The notes: generated by a model not told the origin, from the sequence alone. 64,000 nucleotides of DNA from Pantoea sp. (GCF_028283705.1 NZ_JAPWKD010000012.1:62001-126000), one strand, 5' to 3'. Positions 20,726 to 29,937 are shown, counted from the first letter of the stretch. Numbers and translations: made by a program.

Positions 20726-21688
20726 GTGACCATTGCTATTGTAATTGGTACACATGGCTGGGCGGCAGAACAACTGCTAAAAACAGCAGAAATGCTGTTG
20801 GGTGAGCAGGAAAATGTCGGATGGATTGATTTCGTTCCCGGCGAAAATGCAGAAACGCTAATAGAAAAGTATCAGGCGCGACTGGCCAATATGGACACCT
20901 CAAAAGGTGTACTGTTCCTGGTCGACACCTGGGGTGGCAGTCCCTTCAACGCGGCAAGCCGCATCGTGGTTGATAAACCGGATCATGATGTCATCGCCGG
21001 GGTCAACATTCCGATGCTGGTGGAAACACTGATGGGACGGGATGACAATCCCTCACTGGAGGAGTTAATTCACATCGCGGTCGAAGCCGGCCGTGAAGGC
21101 GTGAAGGCGCTAAAAACTGAAACGGCAGAACCCGCTCCTGCTGCACCGGCTGCCAAAGCCGCTCCGCAGCCGCAGAAACCGCTGGCTCCTGGCGAGCACA
21201 TGAAGATTGGTCTGGCGCGTATTGATGACCGTCTGATTCATGGCCAGGTCGCCACCCGCTGGACCAAAGAAACCAACGTCACACGCATCATTGTCGTCAG
21301 CGATGAAGTTGCCAACGACCATGTGCGTAAAACACTGCTCACCCAGGTCGCCCCTCCCGGTGTCACCGCGCATGTGGTGGATGTCGACAAAATGATTCGC
21401 GTCTGGAACAACCCGAAATATGGCCGCGATCGCGTCATGCTGTTGTTCACCAACCCTACCGATGTCGAACGTATTGTTGAACAGGGCGTGGATATCAAAT
21501 CGGTCAATATCGGCGGGATGGCGTTCCGTCAGGGCAAAACTCAGGTTAACAACGCGGTCTCTGTCGATGAAAAGGATATTGCCGCCTTCCGTAAACTCAA
21601 TGACCGGGGTATTGAACTGGAAGTGCGCAAAGTTTCTAACGACCCGAAACTGAAAATGATGGACCTGATTGCGAAGGTAAATCCGTAA
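20726..21688 (+). CDS. manX: Mannose PTS EIIAB component ManX
   Basis: ManX (320 aa) passes phosphate from HPr to sugar entering through ManYZ; substrates include mannose, glucose and glucosamine. The EIIA domain (about 1-130) has the phospho-histidine at residue 10 (VIGTHGWAAEQ). An Ala/Pro linker (about 133-155) joins the EIIB domain, whose active histidine is in ARIDDRLIHGQVATRW near 172. It starts with GTG behind GGAGGT, and is the first gene of manXYZ-yobD. Confidence 0.97.
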   Translation: MTIAIVIGTHGWAAEQLLKTAEMLLGEQENVGWIDFVPGENAETLIEKYQARLANMDTSKGVLFLVDTWGGSPFNAASRIVVDKPDHDVIAGVNIPMLVETLMGRDDNPSLEELIHIAVEAGREGVKALKTETAEPAPAAPAAKAAPQPQKPLAPGEHMKIGLARIDDRLIHGQVATRWTKETNVTRIIVVSDEVANDHVRKTLLTQVAPPGVTAHVVDVDKMIRVWNNPKYGRDRVMLLFTNPTDVERIVEQGVDIKSVNIGGMAFRQGKTQVNNAVSVDEKDIAAFRKLNDRGIELEVRKVSNDPKLKMMDLIAKVNP

Positions 21689-21749
21689 TTCGCCATCTGC
21701 GCCTGCGTACGTGGGCGAAAATTCGTGACCTTTGCTTAGGAGAAATGCA

Positions 21750-22550
21750 ATGGAGATAACCTCGCTACAAATCGTTTTGATATTTATTGTGGCCTGTATC
21801 GCCGGGATGGGTTCGATTCTTGATGAGTTCCAGTTCCACCGTCCGTTGGTGGCCTGTACCCTGATTGGTGCGGTGCTCGGCGATATGAAAACCGGCATCA
21901 TAATCGGTGGTACGCTGGAAATGATTGCACTCGGCTGGATGAACATCGGTGCCGCCGTGGCCCCCGATGCCGCCCTCGCCTCCATCATCTCAACCATTCT
22001 GGTTATTGCCGGTGGTCAGAGCGTCGGTGCAGGTATCGCGCTGGCGATTCCGCTGGCGGCAGCTGGCCAGGTGCTGACCATTATCGTTCGTACTATCACC
22101 GTAGCCTTCCAGCACGCTGCCGATAAAGCGGCCGAGAAAGGTAACCTGTCGGCGATTTCATGGATTCACGTTTCCGCTCTGCTGTTGCAGGCAATGCGTA
22201 TCGCGATTCCAGCGTTAATCGTCGCCATTTCCGTCGGCACCAGTGCGGTACACACCTTGCTGAGTTCGATTCCGGAAGTGGTCACCAATGGCCTCAACAT
22301 CGCCGGTGGCATGATTGTGGTGGTTGGTTATGCGATGGTGATCAACATGATGCGCGCTGGCTACCTGATGCCGTTCTTCTACCTCGGCTTCGTTACTGCC
22401 GCCTTCACCAACTTCAACCTGGTGGCACTGGGCGTGATTGGTGTGGTAATGGCAGTGCTGTATATCCAGCTGGCACCGAAATATAACCGTGTTGCCGGTG
22501 CTGCTGCGGCCGGTCCTGCGCAAAACGACCTCGACAACGAACTCGATTAA
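21750..22550 (+). CDS. manY: Mannose PTS EIIC component ManY
   Basis: ManY (266 aa) is a polytopic membrane component that forms the sugar channel with ManZ. It begins MEITSLQIVLIFIVACIAGM and includes the EIIC-Man signature GGTLEMIALGWMNIGAAVAPD around 57-77. The ATG at 21750 has TAGGAG 7 bp upstream; an in-frame extension to 21732 adds six codons with no family similarity. It ends in NDLDNELD like E. coli. Confidence 0.96.
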   Translation: MEITSLQIVLIFIVACIAGMGSILDEFQFHRPLVACTLIGAVLGDMKTGIIIGGTLEMIALGWMNIGAAVAPDAALASIISTILVIAGGQSVGAGIALAIPLAAAGQVLTIIVRTITVAFQHAADKAAEKGNLSAISWIHVSALLLQAMRIAIPALIVAISVGTSAVHTLLSSIPEVVTNGLNIAGGMIVVVGYAMVINMMRAGYLMPFFYLGFVTAAFTNFNLVALGVIGVVMAVLYIQLAPKYNRVAGAAAAGPAQNDLDNELD

Positions 22551-22565
22551 GGAACAGGTGACATC

Positions 22566-23411
22566 ATGGTTGATACAACTCAGTCTCAAAAGAAACTCAC
22601 CCCCGGCGATGTCCGTGGTGTGTTCCTGCGCTCCAACCTGTTTCAGGGTTCGTGGAACTTTGAACGTATGCAGGCGCTGGGCTTCTGCTTCTCAATGGTG
22701 CCGGTAATTCGTCGTCTTTATCCGGAAAACAATGATGACCGTAAACAGGCCATCAAGCGCCACCTGGAGTTCTTCAATACCCACCCGTTTGTGGCCGCAC
22801 CGGTACTCGGTGTCACCATGGCGATGGAAGAGCAACGTGCCAATGGTGCAGCGATTGATGATGGTGCGATAAACGGTATTAAAGTTGGCCTGATGGGTCC
22901 GCTGGCCGGTGTTGGTGACCCGATTTTCTGGGGTACGGTACGTCCGGTGTTTGCGGCGTTAGGTGCCGGGATCGCCATGAGCGGTAGCCTGCTTGGCCCA
23001 TTGTTGTTTTTCCTCTTGTTCAATATCGCGCGTCTGCTTACCCGTTATTACGGTGTGGCTTACGGTTATCGTAAAGGGGTGGATATCGTTAGCGATATGG
23101 GTGGCGGCTTCCTGCAAAAACTGACGGAAGGGGCGTCCATCCTCGGCCTGTTTGTCATGGGGGCGTTGGTAAACAAGTGGACACATGTCAATGTGCCGCT
23201 GGTGGTATCACGCATCACTGACCAGACCGGTAAAACCACCGTCACTACGGTTCAGTCGATTCTTGATCAGCTGATGCCGGGTCTGATCCCACTGCTGTTA
23301 ACCTTTGGTTGTATGTGGCTGTTGCGCCGTAAAGTTAACGCCCTGTGGATTATCGTCGGCTTCTTTGCGATTGGTATTTTCGGTTACTGGATCGGTTTGC
23401 TCGGCCTGTAA
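22566..23411 (+). CDS. manZ: Mannose PTS EIID component ManZ
   Basis: ManZ (281 aa) is the EIID subunit of the mannose permease. It has RSNLFQGSWNFERMQALGFCFSM-type sequence near 20-42, GVTMAMEEQRANGAAIDDGA near 80-100 and GLMGPLAGVGDPIFWGTVRP near 107-126, all diagnostic of EIID. The membrane helices are in the C-terminal part. It lies 15 bp after manY. Confidence 0.96.
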   Translation: MVDTTQSQKKLTPGDVRGVFLRSNLFQGSWNFERMQALGFCFSMVPVIRRLYPENNDDRKQAIKRHLEFFNTHPFVAAPVLGVTMAMEEQRANGAAIDDGAINGIKVGLMGPLAGVGDPIFWGTVRPVFAALGAGIAMSGSLLGPLLFFLLFNIARLLTRYYGVAYGYRKGVDIVSDMGGGFLQKLTEGASILGLFVMGALVNKWTHVNVPLVVSRITDQTGKTTVTTVQSILDQLMPGLIPLLLTFGCMWLLRRKVNALWIIVGFFAIGIFGYWIGLLGL

Positions 23412-23417
23412 AAGACT

Positions 23418-23480
23418 TAGCCGGGAGCATGTCTCCCGGCTGCTTATTGACGTTACCTGAGCGCCAACGTTCAGGTAACT
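23418..23480 (+). other. Two intercistronic hairpins between manZ and yobD
   Basis: The first stem is AGCCGGGAG / CTCCCGGCT with a 5-nt loop. The second is GTTACCTGA / TTCAGGTAAC with a loop of about 9. Neither has a U run, so they look like processing or stabilising hairpins rather than terminators, and would allow lower expression of yobD than of manXYZ. Confidence 0.6.
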
Positions 23481-23497
23481 TCTGTTAAGGAATCATC

Positions 23498-23956
23498 ATG
23501 TCACTGACTGACGCCCTGATTGTCCTGTTGGTTGCGGGCCTGCTGTTGTTCGCCATCTACGATGAAGCCATTCTGCCGCGCCGTAATGGTCCAACCAAAT
23601 TGCGGGTGGCGCTGCGCCGCCGCCATAAAATCGATAGCGCTATCTTTATCGTGCTGCTAATGATTCTGCTGTGGAATAACGTCAGCCATCAGGGGCCGCA
23701 ACTGACCACCACCCTGCTGATGGTGTTGAGCTTTATGGCAGTCTGGCTGTTCTGGCTGCGCAGTCCGAAACTGTTGATGAAAAACGACGGTCTGTTCTTC
23801 GCTGGCGTATGGATTGATTATCGCCGCATCCAAAGTATGAACCTGTCCGAAGATGGCATCCTGGTGATGCAGCTGGAGCAGCGGCGTCTGCTGATTGCGG
23901 TGAAACAACTCGACGATTTAGAACGTATCTACAACACGCTGGTGGAAGCACGTTAA
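23498..23956 (+). CDS. yobD: DUF986 membrane protein YobD
   Basis: A 152-aa inner-membrane protein of the DUF986 family. An N-terminal helix (about 5-22) is followed by helices around 48-65 and 72-90, and a cytoplasmic tail ([20 protein letters not shown]). It is the last gene of the manXYZ cluster, as in E. coli. It overlaps the convergent rlmA by 4 bp. Function unknown. Confidence 0.92.
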   Translation: MSLTDALIVLLVAGLLLFAIYDEAILPRRNGPTKLRVALRRRHKIDSAIFIVLLMILLWNNVSHQGPQLTTTLLMVLSFMAVWLFWLRSPKLLMKNDGLFFAGVWIDYRRIQSMNLSEDGILVMQLEQRRLLIAVKQLDDLERIYNTLVEAR

Positions 23957-24759
23957 TCGCGCTGCCAGAGCGTCAGGGTGAAATCCGCGTCACAACTGAA
24001 CTCAGTCGCCTCTGCCAGGGTTTGCCACACGTCTTCACGTGCACGCCAGGCGAAAGGTGTCATTTGCAGCAAGGTGGTTGCCGCTTTACCGCTCAATGTC
24101 ATGGTATAAGCCAGGTTTTGCTGTTCAACCTGATGAAAACCGGCATACGCCTTCTCCTCCGCCACATGCAGCTGCACTTCGCGATAAATTAACGCTTTAA
24201 ATTGCTGCAAATGATGCGGACCAGGGGTCACCGTCAGCAGATACCCGCCCTGTTTTACCACCCGGCTTAGTTCATCTTCATTACAGGGGGCATAGATGCG
24301 CACAACCGCATCCAGTGAAGCATCGGCGAATGGCAGTCGTTGGCTTGAAGCCACGCAAAACTTTACTGAGCGATAACGCTTCGCCGCCATGCGAATGGCT
24401 GCCTTCGCCACGTCAAGACCACAGACCTGCGCTGACGGCAGCGCAGCAGCCATTGCTGCGGTGTAATAGCCCTCACCACAGCCAATATCGAGCAGTTGCG
24501 CTGAGGCACCCTGCAGACGCTGCGCCAGCCATGAGGCCAGGTGATCGCGCAGTGGCTGATAATATCCGGCATCGAGAAACTCGCGTCTTGCCAGCAACAT
24601 TTCCGGGCTATCTCCCGGCTGACGGGAGCCTTTATGCTGAACCGGTAACAGATTGACGTACCCTTCTTTGGCCTGATCGAACTGATGTCCGGCATCACAG
24701 CGATAGCTGGTGACCTGCAACAGAAGTGGCTGGTGACAAAGCGGGCAAATCAAAGACAT
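23953..24759 (-). CDS. rlmA: 23S rRNA (guanine-745-N1)-methyltransferase RlmA
   Basis: RlmA (268 aa) methylates G745 of 23S rRNA. The N-terminal zinc finger is [12 protein letters not shown] ... YRCDAGHQF (Cys5, Cys8, Cys21, His25). The S-adenosylmethionine motif I is [16 protein letters not shown] near residues 90-105. In E. coli, mntP lies between yobD and rlmA; here the two genes overlap at their 3' ends and no mntP is present. Confidence 0.94.
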   Translation of the reverse strand: MSLICPLCHQPLLLQVTSYRCDAGHQFDQAKEGYVNLLPVQHKGSRQPGDSPEMLLARREFLDAGYYQPLRDHLASWLAQRLQGASAQLLDIGCGEGYYTAAMAAALPSAQVCGLDVAKAAIRMAAKRYRSVKFCVASSQRLPFADASLDAVVRIYAPCNEDELSRVVKQGGYLLTVTPGPHHLQQFKALIYREVQLHVAEEKAYAGFHQVEQQNLAYTMTLSGKAATTLLQMTPFAWRAREDVWQTLAEATEFSCDADFTLTLWQRD

Positions 24760-24827
24760 AGATAACTCCGGGTTAGCGATTCGCGGCGCAGTGTAACCTG
24801 GTCATCTGGTAACAGAAAGGATAAAGA

Positions 24828-24858
24828 AAAGCCCCGGTCAGTGACCGGGGCTTTAAGA
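24828..24858 (-). terminator. Terminator of cspC
   Basis: On the minus strand a long stem AAAGCCCCGGTCA / TGACCGGGGCTTT ends in TTTTCTTT, about 45 bp past the cspC stop. Confidence 0.9.
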
Positions 24859-24898
24859 TTCGTTTCAGCGGTGCATGGCACCCAGCCTGGCGACGAAA

Positions 24899-25108
24899 TC
24901 AGATAGCAGTGACGTTAACTGCTGCAGGGCCTTTCTGGCCATCCTGGATTTCGAATTCAACGTTTTGGCCTTCGGCCAGAGTTTTAAAACCATTACCCTG
25001 GATTGCAGAGAAGTGTACGAACACATCTTTGCTACCGTCAGCAGGGGTGATAAAACCAAAACCTTTAGACTCGTTGAACCACTTAACCTGACCTTTAATT
25101 TTTGCCAT
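24899..25108 (-). CDS. cspC: Cold shock-like RNA chaperone CspC
   Basis: CspC (69 aa) is an OB-fold RNA/ssDNA chaperone and antiterminator. RNP1 is KGFGFITP and RNP2 is VFVHFSAIQ. The start [16 protein letters not shown] and the tail [13 protein letters not shown] distinguish it from CspE, and the protein appears identical to E. coli CspC as I remember it. It is preceded by AAGGA and by yobF on the same transcript. Confidence 0.98.
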
Positions 25109-25186
25109 TTTTGCAAATTCCTTAGAGTGTTTATATTGCCCGGAGGCAGACTTACAGAGAAACCAGAGACGTTACTGCATGAGGCA

Positions 25187-25267
25187 CTAATTTAAGGTTT
25201 CGGCAAGGAAGCGGTATTCAACGTCAACGTCTTTACTCGTAACTTCTTTACTGAAGATGCCATACAT
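25187..25267 (-). CDS. yobF: Small protein YobF (short form)
   Basis: A 26-aa frame M-Y-G-I-F-S-K-E-V-T-S-K-D-V-D-V-E-Y-R-F closely matches the start of E. coli YobF, then ends TLN-stop. The E. coli protein continues to about 47 residues. Immediately after the stop here, the DNA TGCCTCATGCAGTAACG resembles the E. coli coding sequence but is in another frame, so the tail differs by an indel. It is co-transcribed with cspC, and is a heat- and stress-induced small protein in E. coli. Confidence 0.85.
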   Translation of the reverse strand: MYGIFSKEVTSKDVDVEYRFLAETLN

Positions 25268-25796
25268 AAACAGAACTGTACCTCGTTTAACCCACGAATC
25301 GTTATCACATATCCGCAAATTAATGGCAAGCCATTTTTAAAAGGTCATCGACTTGCCGCACATAATTGCTAGCCAGGGCACACGCTTTGCCTGTTTCGCT
25401 TCCGCCGTCGTTTGCCGATACTGCACAAAAAAAGGTTATTGATCAGTATCATTACAACCAAAAATTGTTATAGTCGAATTAGGGGGAACTGTCCAATTCA
25501 CCACTATTTAAACAGATAAACATACGCAAAAAATATTGCAAAAATATGGCATGGATAATGTAATCCACCAAAATGTTAACGTCTGACGCAACATATGTGC
25601 ATAGTTCAAATCCTGTACAATAGTTTTTATTCAGTACAGCTTATTAATAGTTTTGCACCAAAATCAGGAAAATATAAACGTGCCTGCCCCAAATATATGC
25701 ACAAATTTGATTTGGCATTTATCTCATTTTTTTCTAACGTCACAACAATTAAATGTTAAAAAAACGCACCAGCTGGCGGAATTTAACAAAATGAGC
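25268..25796. promoter_or_regulatory. AT-rich interval upstream of yobF-cspC
   Basis: This 529-bp interval has no gene I can support. On the minus strand, TTGCCA (25324-25329) and TGATAA (25302-25307), 16 bp apart, make a plausible yobF-cspC promoter. TTGATCAGTATCAT at 25439-25452 matches 13 of 14 positions of the FNR/CRP-family site TTGAT-N4-ATCAA. From about 25490 to 25790 the DNA becomes strongly AT-rich, unlike its neighbours, without an open frame over about 15 codons. Confidence 0.45.
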
Positions 25797-26807
25797 TTAG
25801 GACAAATCTGAATCGATATTCGGCGAACTGCGGCTCTCACCTATTCTCCACGGCGAAAAATCGGTTCCCGTCTCTCCTGCAGTGCGCAGTGCCTGTACCA
25901 GCACTGCGGGGGGTTCATCCAGCGATTCATCTGCCAGTTCAAACACTCCCCAGTGAATGGGGATGGTTACCGGCCTGCCGATTTGCTGCCACAATTGCAC
26001 CGCCTGGTCCGGGTCCATATGCTGACCGCGCATGAACCATTTTGGTGCGTAAGCGCCGATCGGCAAGGCGGCAAGGTTAAATGGCCCCAGCTTCTGGGCG
26101 ATGGTCGTGAGATTCTCACTGTAACCACTGTCACCCGAAAACCAGAAATTTAACGTGGTATTCCTGACCACCCAGCCACACCACAGGGAACGGTTACGGT
26201 CAAAGAAAGAACGCATACTCCAGTGACGTGCAGGTACCGCAGTAAAGTGGATACCGGCCAGCTCAATGCTCTGCCACCAGTCCAGCTGAGTCACGTGACG
26301 CACTCCCCGACGACGACACCAATCTCCCATACCGAGCGGTACCAGAAAATGCGCCTGCGGAAATTGTCGCGCGATACGCTTCACCGTCGGGCGATCCAGA
26401 TGATCATAATGATTGTGCGAGATCAGCACGTAGTCGAGATGGGGTAACTGAGCAACGCTAAGCGGTGCCGGGGTTTTACGTTGTGGACCTACAAACGGCA
26501 GCGGTGACGCGCGTTGCGACAGGGCCGGGTCAATCAGCAGGTAACGTTGATTAACACGCAGCAGTAAAGCGGCATGGCCCAGCCACCAGATGCGATCATC
26601 ATCACCACTTAAATCAGCCGGCTGGCACCAGTCACTGATAAATGCCGGATAGCCCGCCTGCGGTGGCAGAGGTAGCCCCTGCTCTTTGCGCTCACGCCGC
26701 CAGCGTTGCAAATCCCCGGGATGCCGTAACTCCTCTTCCGGGTTACGGAAGCCCTGCGGCGTGTGGTGCATTTTTGCCGCATCGTACCAGGGATTTTGCC
26801 AGGCCAT
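25797..26807 (-). CDS. MBL-fold metallohydrolase (NAPE-PLD/UlaG-like)
   Basis: A 336-aa metallo-beta-lactamase-fold hydrolase. The zinc motif is HNHYDHLD near residue 130. Further ligands are likely in PARHWSM (about 190), FSGDSGY (about 220) and IPIHWGVF (about 285). The layout WLGHAALLLRV...LLIDPALS resembles the N-acylphosphatidylethanolamine phospholipase D-like/UlaG-like group. The substrate is unknown. It sits between yobF-cspC and yebO, where E. coli has no such gene, so it is an insertion relative to E. coli. Confidence 0.85.
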   Translation of the reverse strand: MAWQNPWYDAAKMHHTPQGFRNPEEELRHPGDLQRWRRERKEQGLPLPPQAGYPAFISDWCQPADLSGDDDRIWWLGHAALLLRVNQRYLLIDPALSQRASPLPFVGPQRKTPAPLSVAQLPHLDYVLISHNHYDHLDRPTVKRIARQFPQAHFLVPLGMGDWCRRRGVRHVTQLDWWQSIELAGIHFTAVPARHWSMRSFFDRNRSLWCGWVVRNTTLNFWFSGDSGYSENLTTIAQKLGPFNLAALPIGAYAPKWFMRGQHMDPDQAVQLWQQIGRPVTIPIHWGVFELADESLDEPPAVLVQALRTAGETGTDFSPWRIGESRSSPNIDSDLS

Positions 26808-26825
26808 TACCTCTCCACTCGATGA

Positions 26826-27095
26826 TCAACGTTCCGGGATTAAGCGAATAAAATCGCGCTTTTCACTTTCTTCTTCGCTTTTTGTTGCAGTGTCTGGCTG
26901 TGCGTCGGCCAGACGGCGCAGTAGCGCATTTTGTTTCTTTTGTTCTTCCAGTAGCGCTTCCAGCAATTGAATCTGTTCGCTGGCCCGCACGCTGGCCCGG
27001 TTAACAAAGAACCAGGCGATAAAGGCCACAACGATAATGATGGCCAGTACGCCATAGCTGAACAGCGGACTGGAATTTGCGGCTAACTCATTCAT
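26826..27095 (-). CDS. yebO: YebO family small membrane protein
   Basis: An 89-aa protein with one TM helix (about residues 15-32, SYGVLAIIIVVAFIAWFFV) followed by a helical cytoplasmic segment VRASEQIQLLEALLEEQKKQ and the tail DFIRLIPER. The NRAS-x-R, EQI-LLEALL and QNALLRRL blocks match E. coli YebO as remembered. Function unknown. E. coli has mgrB next to it; none is found here. Confidence 0.85.
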   Translation of the reverse strand: MNELAANSSPLFSYGVLAIIIVVAFIAWFFVNRASVRASEQIQLLEALLEEQKKQNALLRRLADAQPDTATKSEEESEKRDFIRLIPER

Positions 27096-27314
27096 AACTG
27101 CCTCAGATTACTGATTAATGTCAAATACTCACTCAGCTGCTGATTCTACGCCTTGCGGCGGCAAAAGATAATGGGCACGAACGGAAAGCAGAATTTCCTG
27201 TGCGCCATCTTTCAGTTATCTCTGATCGATCTGGCGAGGAAAGCGAGGCATGCTGCTACTATAGAGATGGCAGCAACATCTGGACAGCTGCGTTATGTAT
27301 CACATGGAGACAAA

Positions 27315-27551
27315 ATGAAACTATTCATCCGAGCGATAGTGGTCATCGCCGTTATCTGGTTGGCAATGTTATTTACGGGTTATGGCGTGTTAACCGGCAG
27401 CAATAAAAACGCGGCCGGACTCGGCCTGCAATGCAGCTACCTGACTGCACGTGGCATGATCACTGCACAGTATCTGCATACCGATAGCGGTATTGTCGGC
27501 GTGACAGACTGCCCGCTGCTGAAAAAGAGCGGTGACGTGGTCGATAACTGA
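27315..27551 (+). CDS. yobH: YobH family protein
   Basis: A 78-aa exported or membrane-anchored small protein. The N-terminal hydrophobic segment is MKLFIRAIVVIAVIWLAMLF, followed by GYGVLTGS, LGLQCSYLTARG, QYLHTDSG and DCPLLKKS, all shared with E. coli YobH. The two cysteines may form a disulfide. The ATG at 27315 follows GGAGA. Function unknown. Confidence 0.88.
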   Translation: MKLFIRAIVVIAVIWLAMLFTGYGVLTGSNKNAAGLGLQCSYLTARGMITAQYLHTDSGIVGVTDCPLLKKSGDVVDN

Positions 27552-27555
27552 TCAG

Positions 27556-27582
27556 TAAACGGGCTGGTAACGCAGCCCGTTT
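27556..27582. terminator. Stem-loop between convergent yobH and kdgR
   Basis: A stem AAACGGGCTG / CAGCCCGTTT with a 6-nt loop lies between the two stop codons. U tracts are short on both strands. Confidence 0.65.
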
Positions 27583-27593
27583 ATCGCATCGGT

Positions 27594-28385
27594 TTAAAAA
27601 GGATAGTAGTGATAGCCCATTTGCTCAGAGACAGCACGTGCGGCACGATGCAGCATGGCAACATATTCGTTTTTGCCTTCTTCCGAGAAACGAATCGTCG
27701 GGAATGAGATGCTCAGACCGGCAATGACGACGCCAAAGCGGTCAAACACCGGCACCGCAATGCAACGCAACCCCTCTTCCTGCTCCTCGTTATCTTCACC
27801 AAAGCCCTGTACCTTCACCTGGTCGAGCACCTTCAGTAACGCCTCAGCGCTGACGATAGTATTGGCGGTGCTGCGACGAAATTCCACTTCACGCAGAATC
27901 TCCTGCACCTCGCTACGATCGCGCCACGCCAGCAAGACTTTGCCAATTGCCGTGGTGTGCAGCGGATTACGGCGTCCAATCCGCGAATACATGCGCAGGT
28001 TGTAGAGCGAATCAATTTTGTGAATATAAACGATGCTGTCTTCTTCCAGCGCCCCGAGATGGATGGTCTCTTTGGTCAGACGTGACAGCTCACGCATCTG
28101 CACATCGGCGCTGCGAATCAGGTCAACATTTTGCAGCGCCTTGGCACCCAGCTCGAATAACTTGAGCGTCAGCGAGTATTTTTCCGTTTCACCTTCCTGT
28201 GCCACATAGCCCAGCGACTTCATAGTCTGTAAAAAGCGATAGACGGTGCTTTTTGACATCATCACGCGCTGAGACAGCTCGGTAATGCCATGATCGCGCT
28301 CTTCCCCCAGCGCCTGCAAAATACCAAACACCTTCATCACCGAAGAAACGGAATCGGGCTGTTTATCGTTATCAGCGTTCGCCAT
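27594..28385 (-). CDS. kdgR: IclR-family regulator KdgR
   Basis: KdgR (263 aa) represses pectin and hexuronate catabolism genes and responds to 2-keto-3-deoxygluconate. The winged helix-turn-helix (about 15-75) contains GITELSQRVMMSKSTVYRFLQTM. The IclR effector domain (about 90-255) has IHKIDSLYNLRMYSRIGRRNPLHTTAIGK-type sequence and GEDNEEQEEGLRCIAVPVFD. It is divergent from yebQ, 190 bp apart. A KdgR-like site occurs before eda in this window. Confidence 0.95.
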   Translation of the reverse strand: MANADNDKQPDSVSSVMKVFGILQALGEERDHGITELSQRVMMSKSTVYRFLQTMKSLGYVAQEGETEKYSLTLKLFELGAKALQNVDLIRSADVQMRELSRLTKETIHLGALEEDSIVYIHKIDSLYNLRMYSRIGRRNPLHTTAIGKVLLAWRDRSEVQEILREVEFRRSTANTIVSAEALLKVLDQVKVQGFGEDNEEQEEGLRCIAVPVFDRFGVVIAGLSISFPTIRFSEEGKNEYVAMLHRAARAVSEQMGYHYYPF

Positions 28386-28575
28386 CGCGTATCCTTTTTT
28401 GAGGTTGTTTCAAAAAAAACGGAACAGAAGTGCCAGTATATGCGTTTCAGGCCACAGGCGGCAATGCACAGCACTAAGCGACACATTCACAGATACTTTT
28501 TGTCATGCAATACGATGCTTTCCGGCACAGAATTGATTAGCATGATGATATTCACTTACTTCACTTATTCCTTCT

Positions 28576-29937
28576 ATGTCCGCAACCTCACTTCAGGATG
28601 GTTTACCCGTTCCACAACGTTATGGCGCAATTATTACTATTGCGCTGGGCATTATGATGGCGGTGCTGGATGGCGCGATTGCTAACGTCGCCTTGCCCAC
28701 CATCTCACGCGAATTAAACGCCAGTCCGGCTGAATCGATATGGATTGTGAACGCCTATCAAATCGCCATCGTTATCTCGCTGCTTTCGCTGTCGTTTCTC
28801 GGTGACATGCTCGGTTATCGCCGCGTCTATCAGGCTGGCCTGGCACTGTTTATCGCGACATCGCTATTCTGTGCGCTGTCGTCGTCACTGAATATGCTCA
28901 CCCTTGCCCGTGTACTCCAGGGATTCGGTGGCGCGGCGCTGATGAGCGTTAACACCGCACTGATACGCATTATCTATCCACAGCGCTTTCTTGGGCGCGG
29001 CATGGCGATCAACTCGTTGATCGTGGCAGTGTCCACCGCCGCAGGTCCGACGGTAGCAGCTGCTATTTTGTCAGTTGCCAGCTGGAAATGGCTGTTCCTG
29101 ATTAACGTACCGCTGGGGATTATTGCTCTGTGGCTGGCGCTGCGTTTCCTGCCGGATAACCAGCAGAAAGCGAAGCAACAGAAGTTTGACGTGGCCAGTG
29201 CCATTATGAACGCGCTGTTCTTTGGCCTGTTGATCTCGGCGCTGAGTGGTTTTGCCCAGGGCCAAAATCACTGGCTGACACTGGGTGAAGTCGTGGCGCT
29301 GCTGTTGGTCGGCGTGGTGTTTATTCGTCGCCAGTTAGCGATGCCGGTACCGCTGCTGCCGGTGGATCTGCTGCGCATTCCCATCTTCACCCTCTCTCTC
29401 GGCACCTCTATCTGTTCATTCTGCGCCCAGATGCTGGCAATGGTTTCACTGCCCTTCTTCCTGCAAAACGTGCTGGGACGTGATGAAGTGTCCACCGGCC
29501 TGCTGTTGACTCCCTGGCCGCTGGCAACGATGGTAATGGCCCCGATCGCCGGTCGTCTGATTGAGAAGGTGCATGCCGGTCTGCTGGGTGGACTGGGGCT
29601 GGCGATGTTTGCGGCCGGTCTGTTTCTGCTGGCCCTGCTGCCCTCGCAGCCAGCCGATGCCGATATTATCTGGCGCATGATGCTATGCGGTGCGGGTTTT
29701 GGCCTGTTCCAGTCGCCCAACAATCACACCATTATCTCCTCCGCGCCACGTAACCGCAGTGGTGGTGCCAGTGGTATGTTAGGAACTGCACGTTTGCTGG
29801 GACAAAGCAGCGGGGCTGCGCTGGTGGCATTGATGTTCAACCTGTTCAGTGAGAGCGGCACTCATGCCTCGCTGATTCTGGCCGGTGTCTTTTCAAGCGT
29901 CGCTGCGGTGGTGAGTATGGCGCGCATGACACAATAG
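28576..29937 (+). CDS. yebQ: MFS transporter YebQ (DHA2 family)
   Basis: A 453-aa major facilitator with 14-helix DHA2-type topology. The conserved motif VLDGAIANVALPTIS lies in the first helix and GDMLGYRRVYQAGL is the MFS motif A. The long middle block ARVLQGFGGAALMSVNTALIR and the C-terminal GFGLFQSPNNHTIISSAPR are strongly like E. coli YebQ. Drug or metabolite export is inferred from family. Its position next to kdgR is conserved. Confidence 0.9.
   Translation: MSATSLQDGLPVPQRYGAIITIALGIMMAVLDGAIANVALPTISRELNASPAESIWIVNAYQIAIVISLLSLSFLGDMLGYRRVYQAGLALFIATSLFCALSSSLNMLTLARVLQGFGGAALMSVNTALIRIIYPQRFLGRGMAINSLIVAVSTAAGPTVAAAILSVASWKWLFLINVPLGIIALWLALRFLPDNQQKAKQQKFDVASAIMNALFFGLLISALSGFAQGQNHWLTLGEVVALLLVGVVFIRRQLAMPVPLLPVDLLRIPIFTLSLGTSICSFCAQMLAMVSLPFFLQNVLGRDEVSTGLLLTPWPLATMVMAPIAGRLIEKVHAGLLGGLGLAMFAAGLFLLALLPSQPADADIIWRMMLCGAGFGLFQSPNNHTIISSAPRNRSGGASGMLGTARLLGQSSGAALVALMFNLFSESGTHASLILAGVFSSVAAVVSMARMTQ

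Noticed and set aside
28386..28575. A GTTGTTTCA half-site near kdgR that could be a KdgR autoregulation site
   Set aside because: Only one half matches and the other side is a poly-A run.
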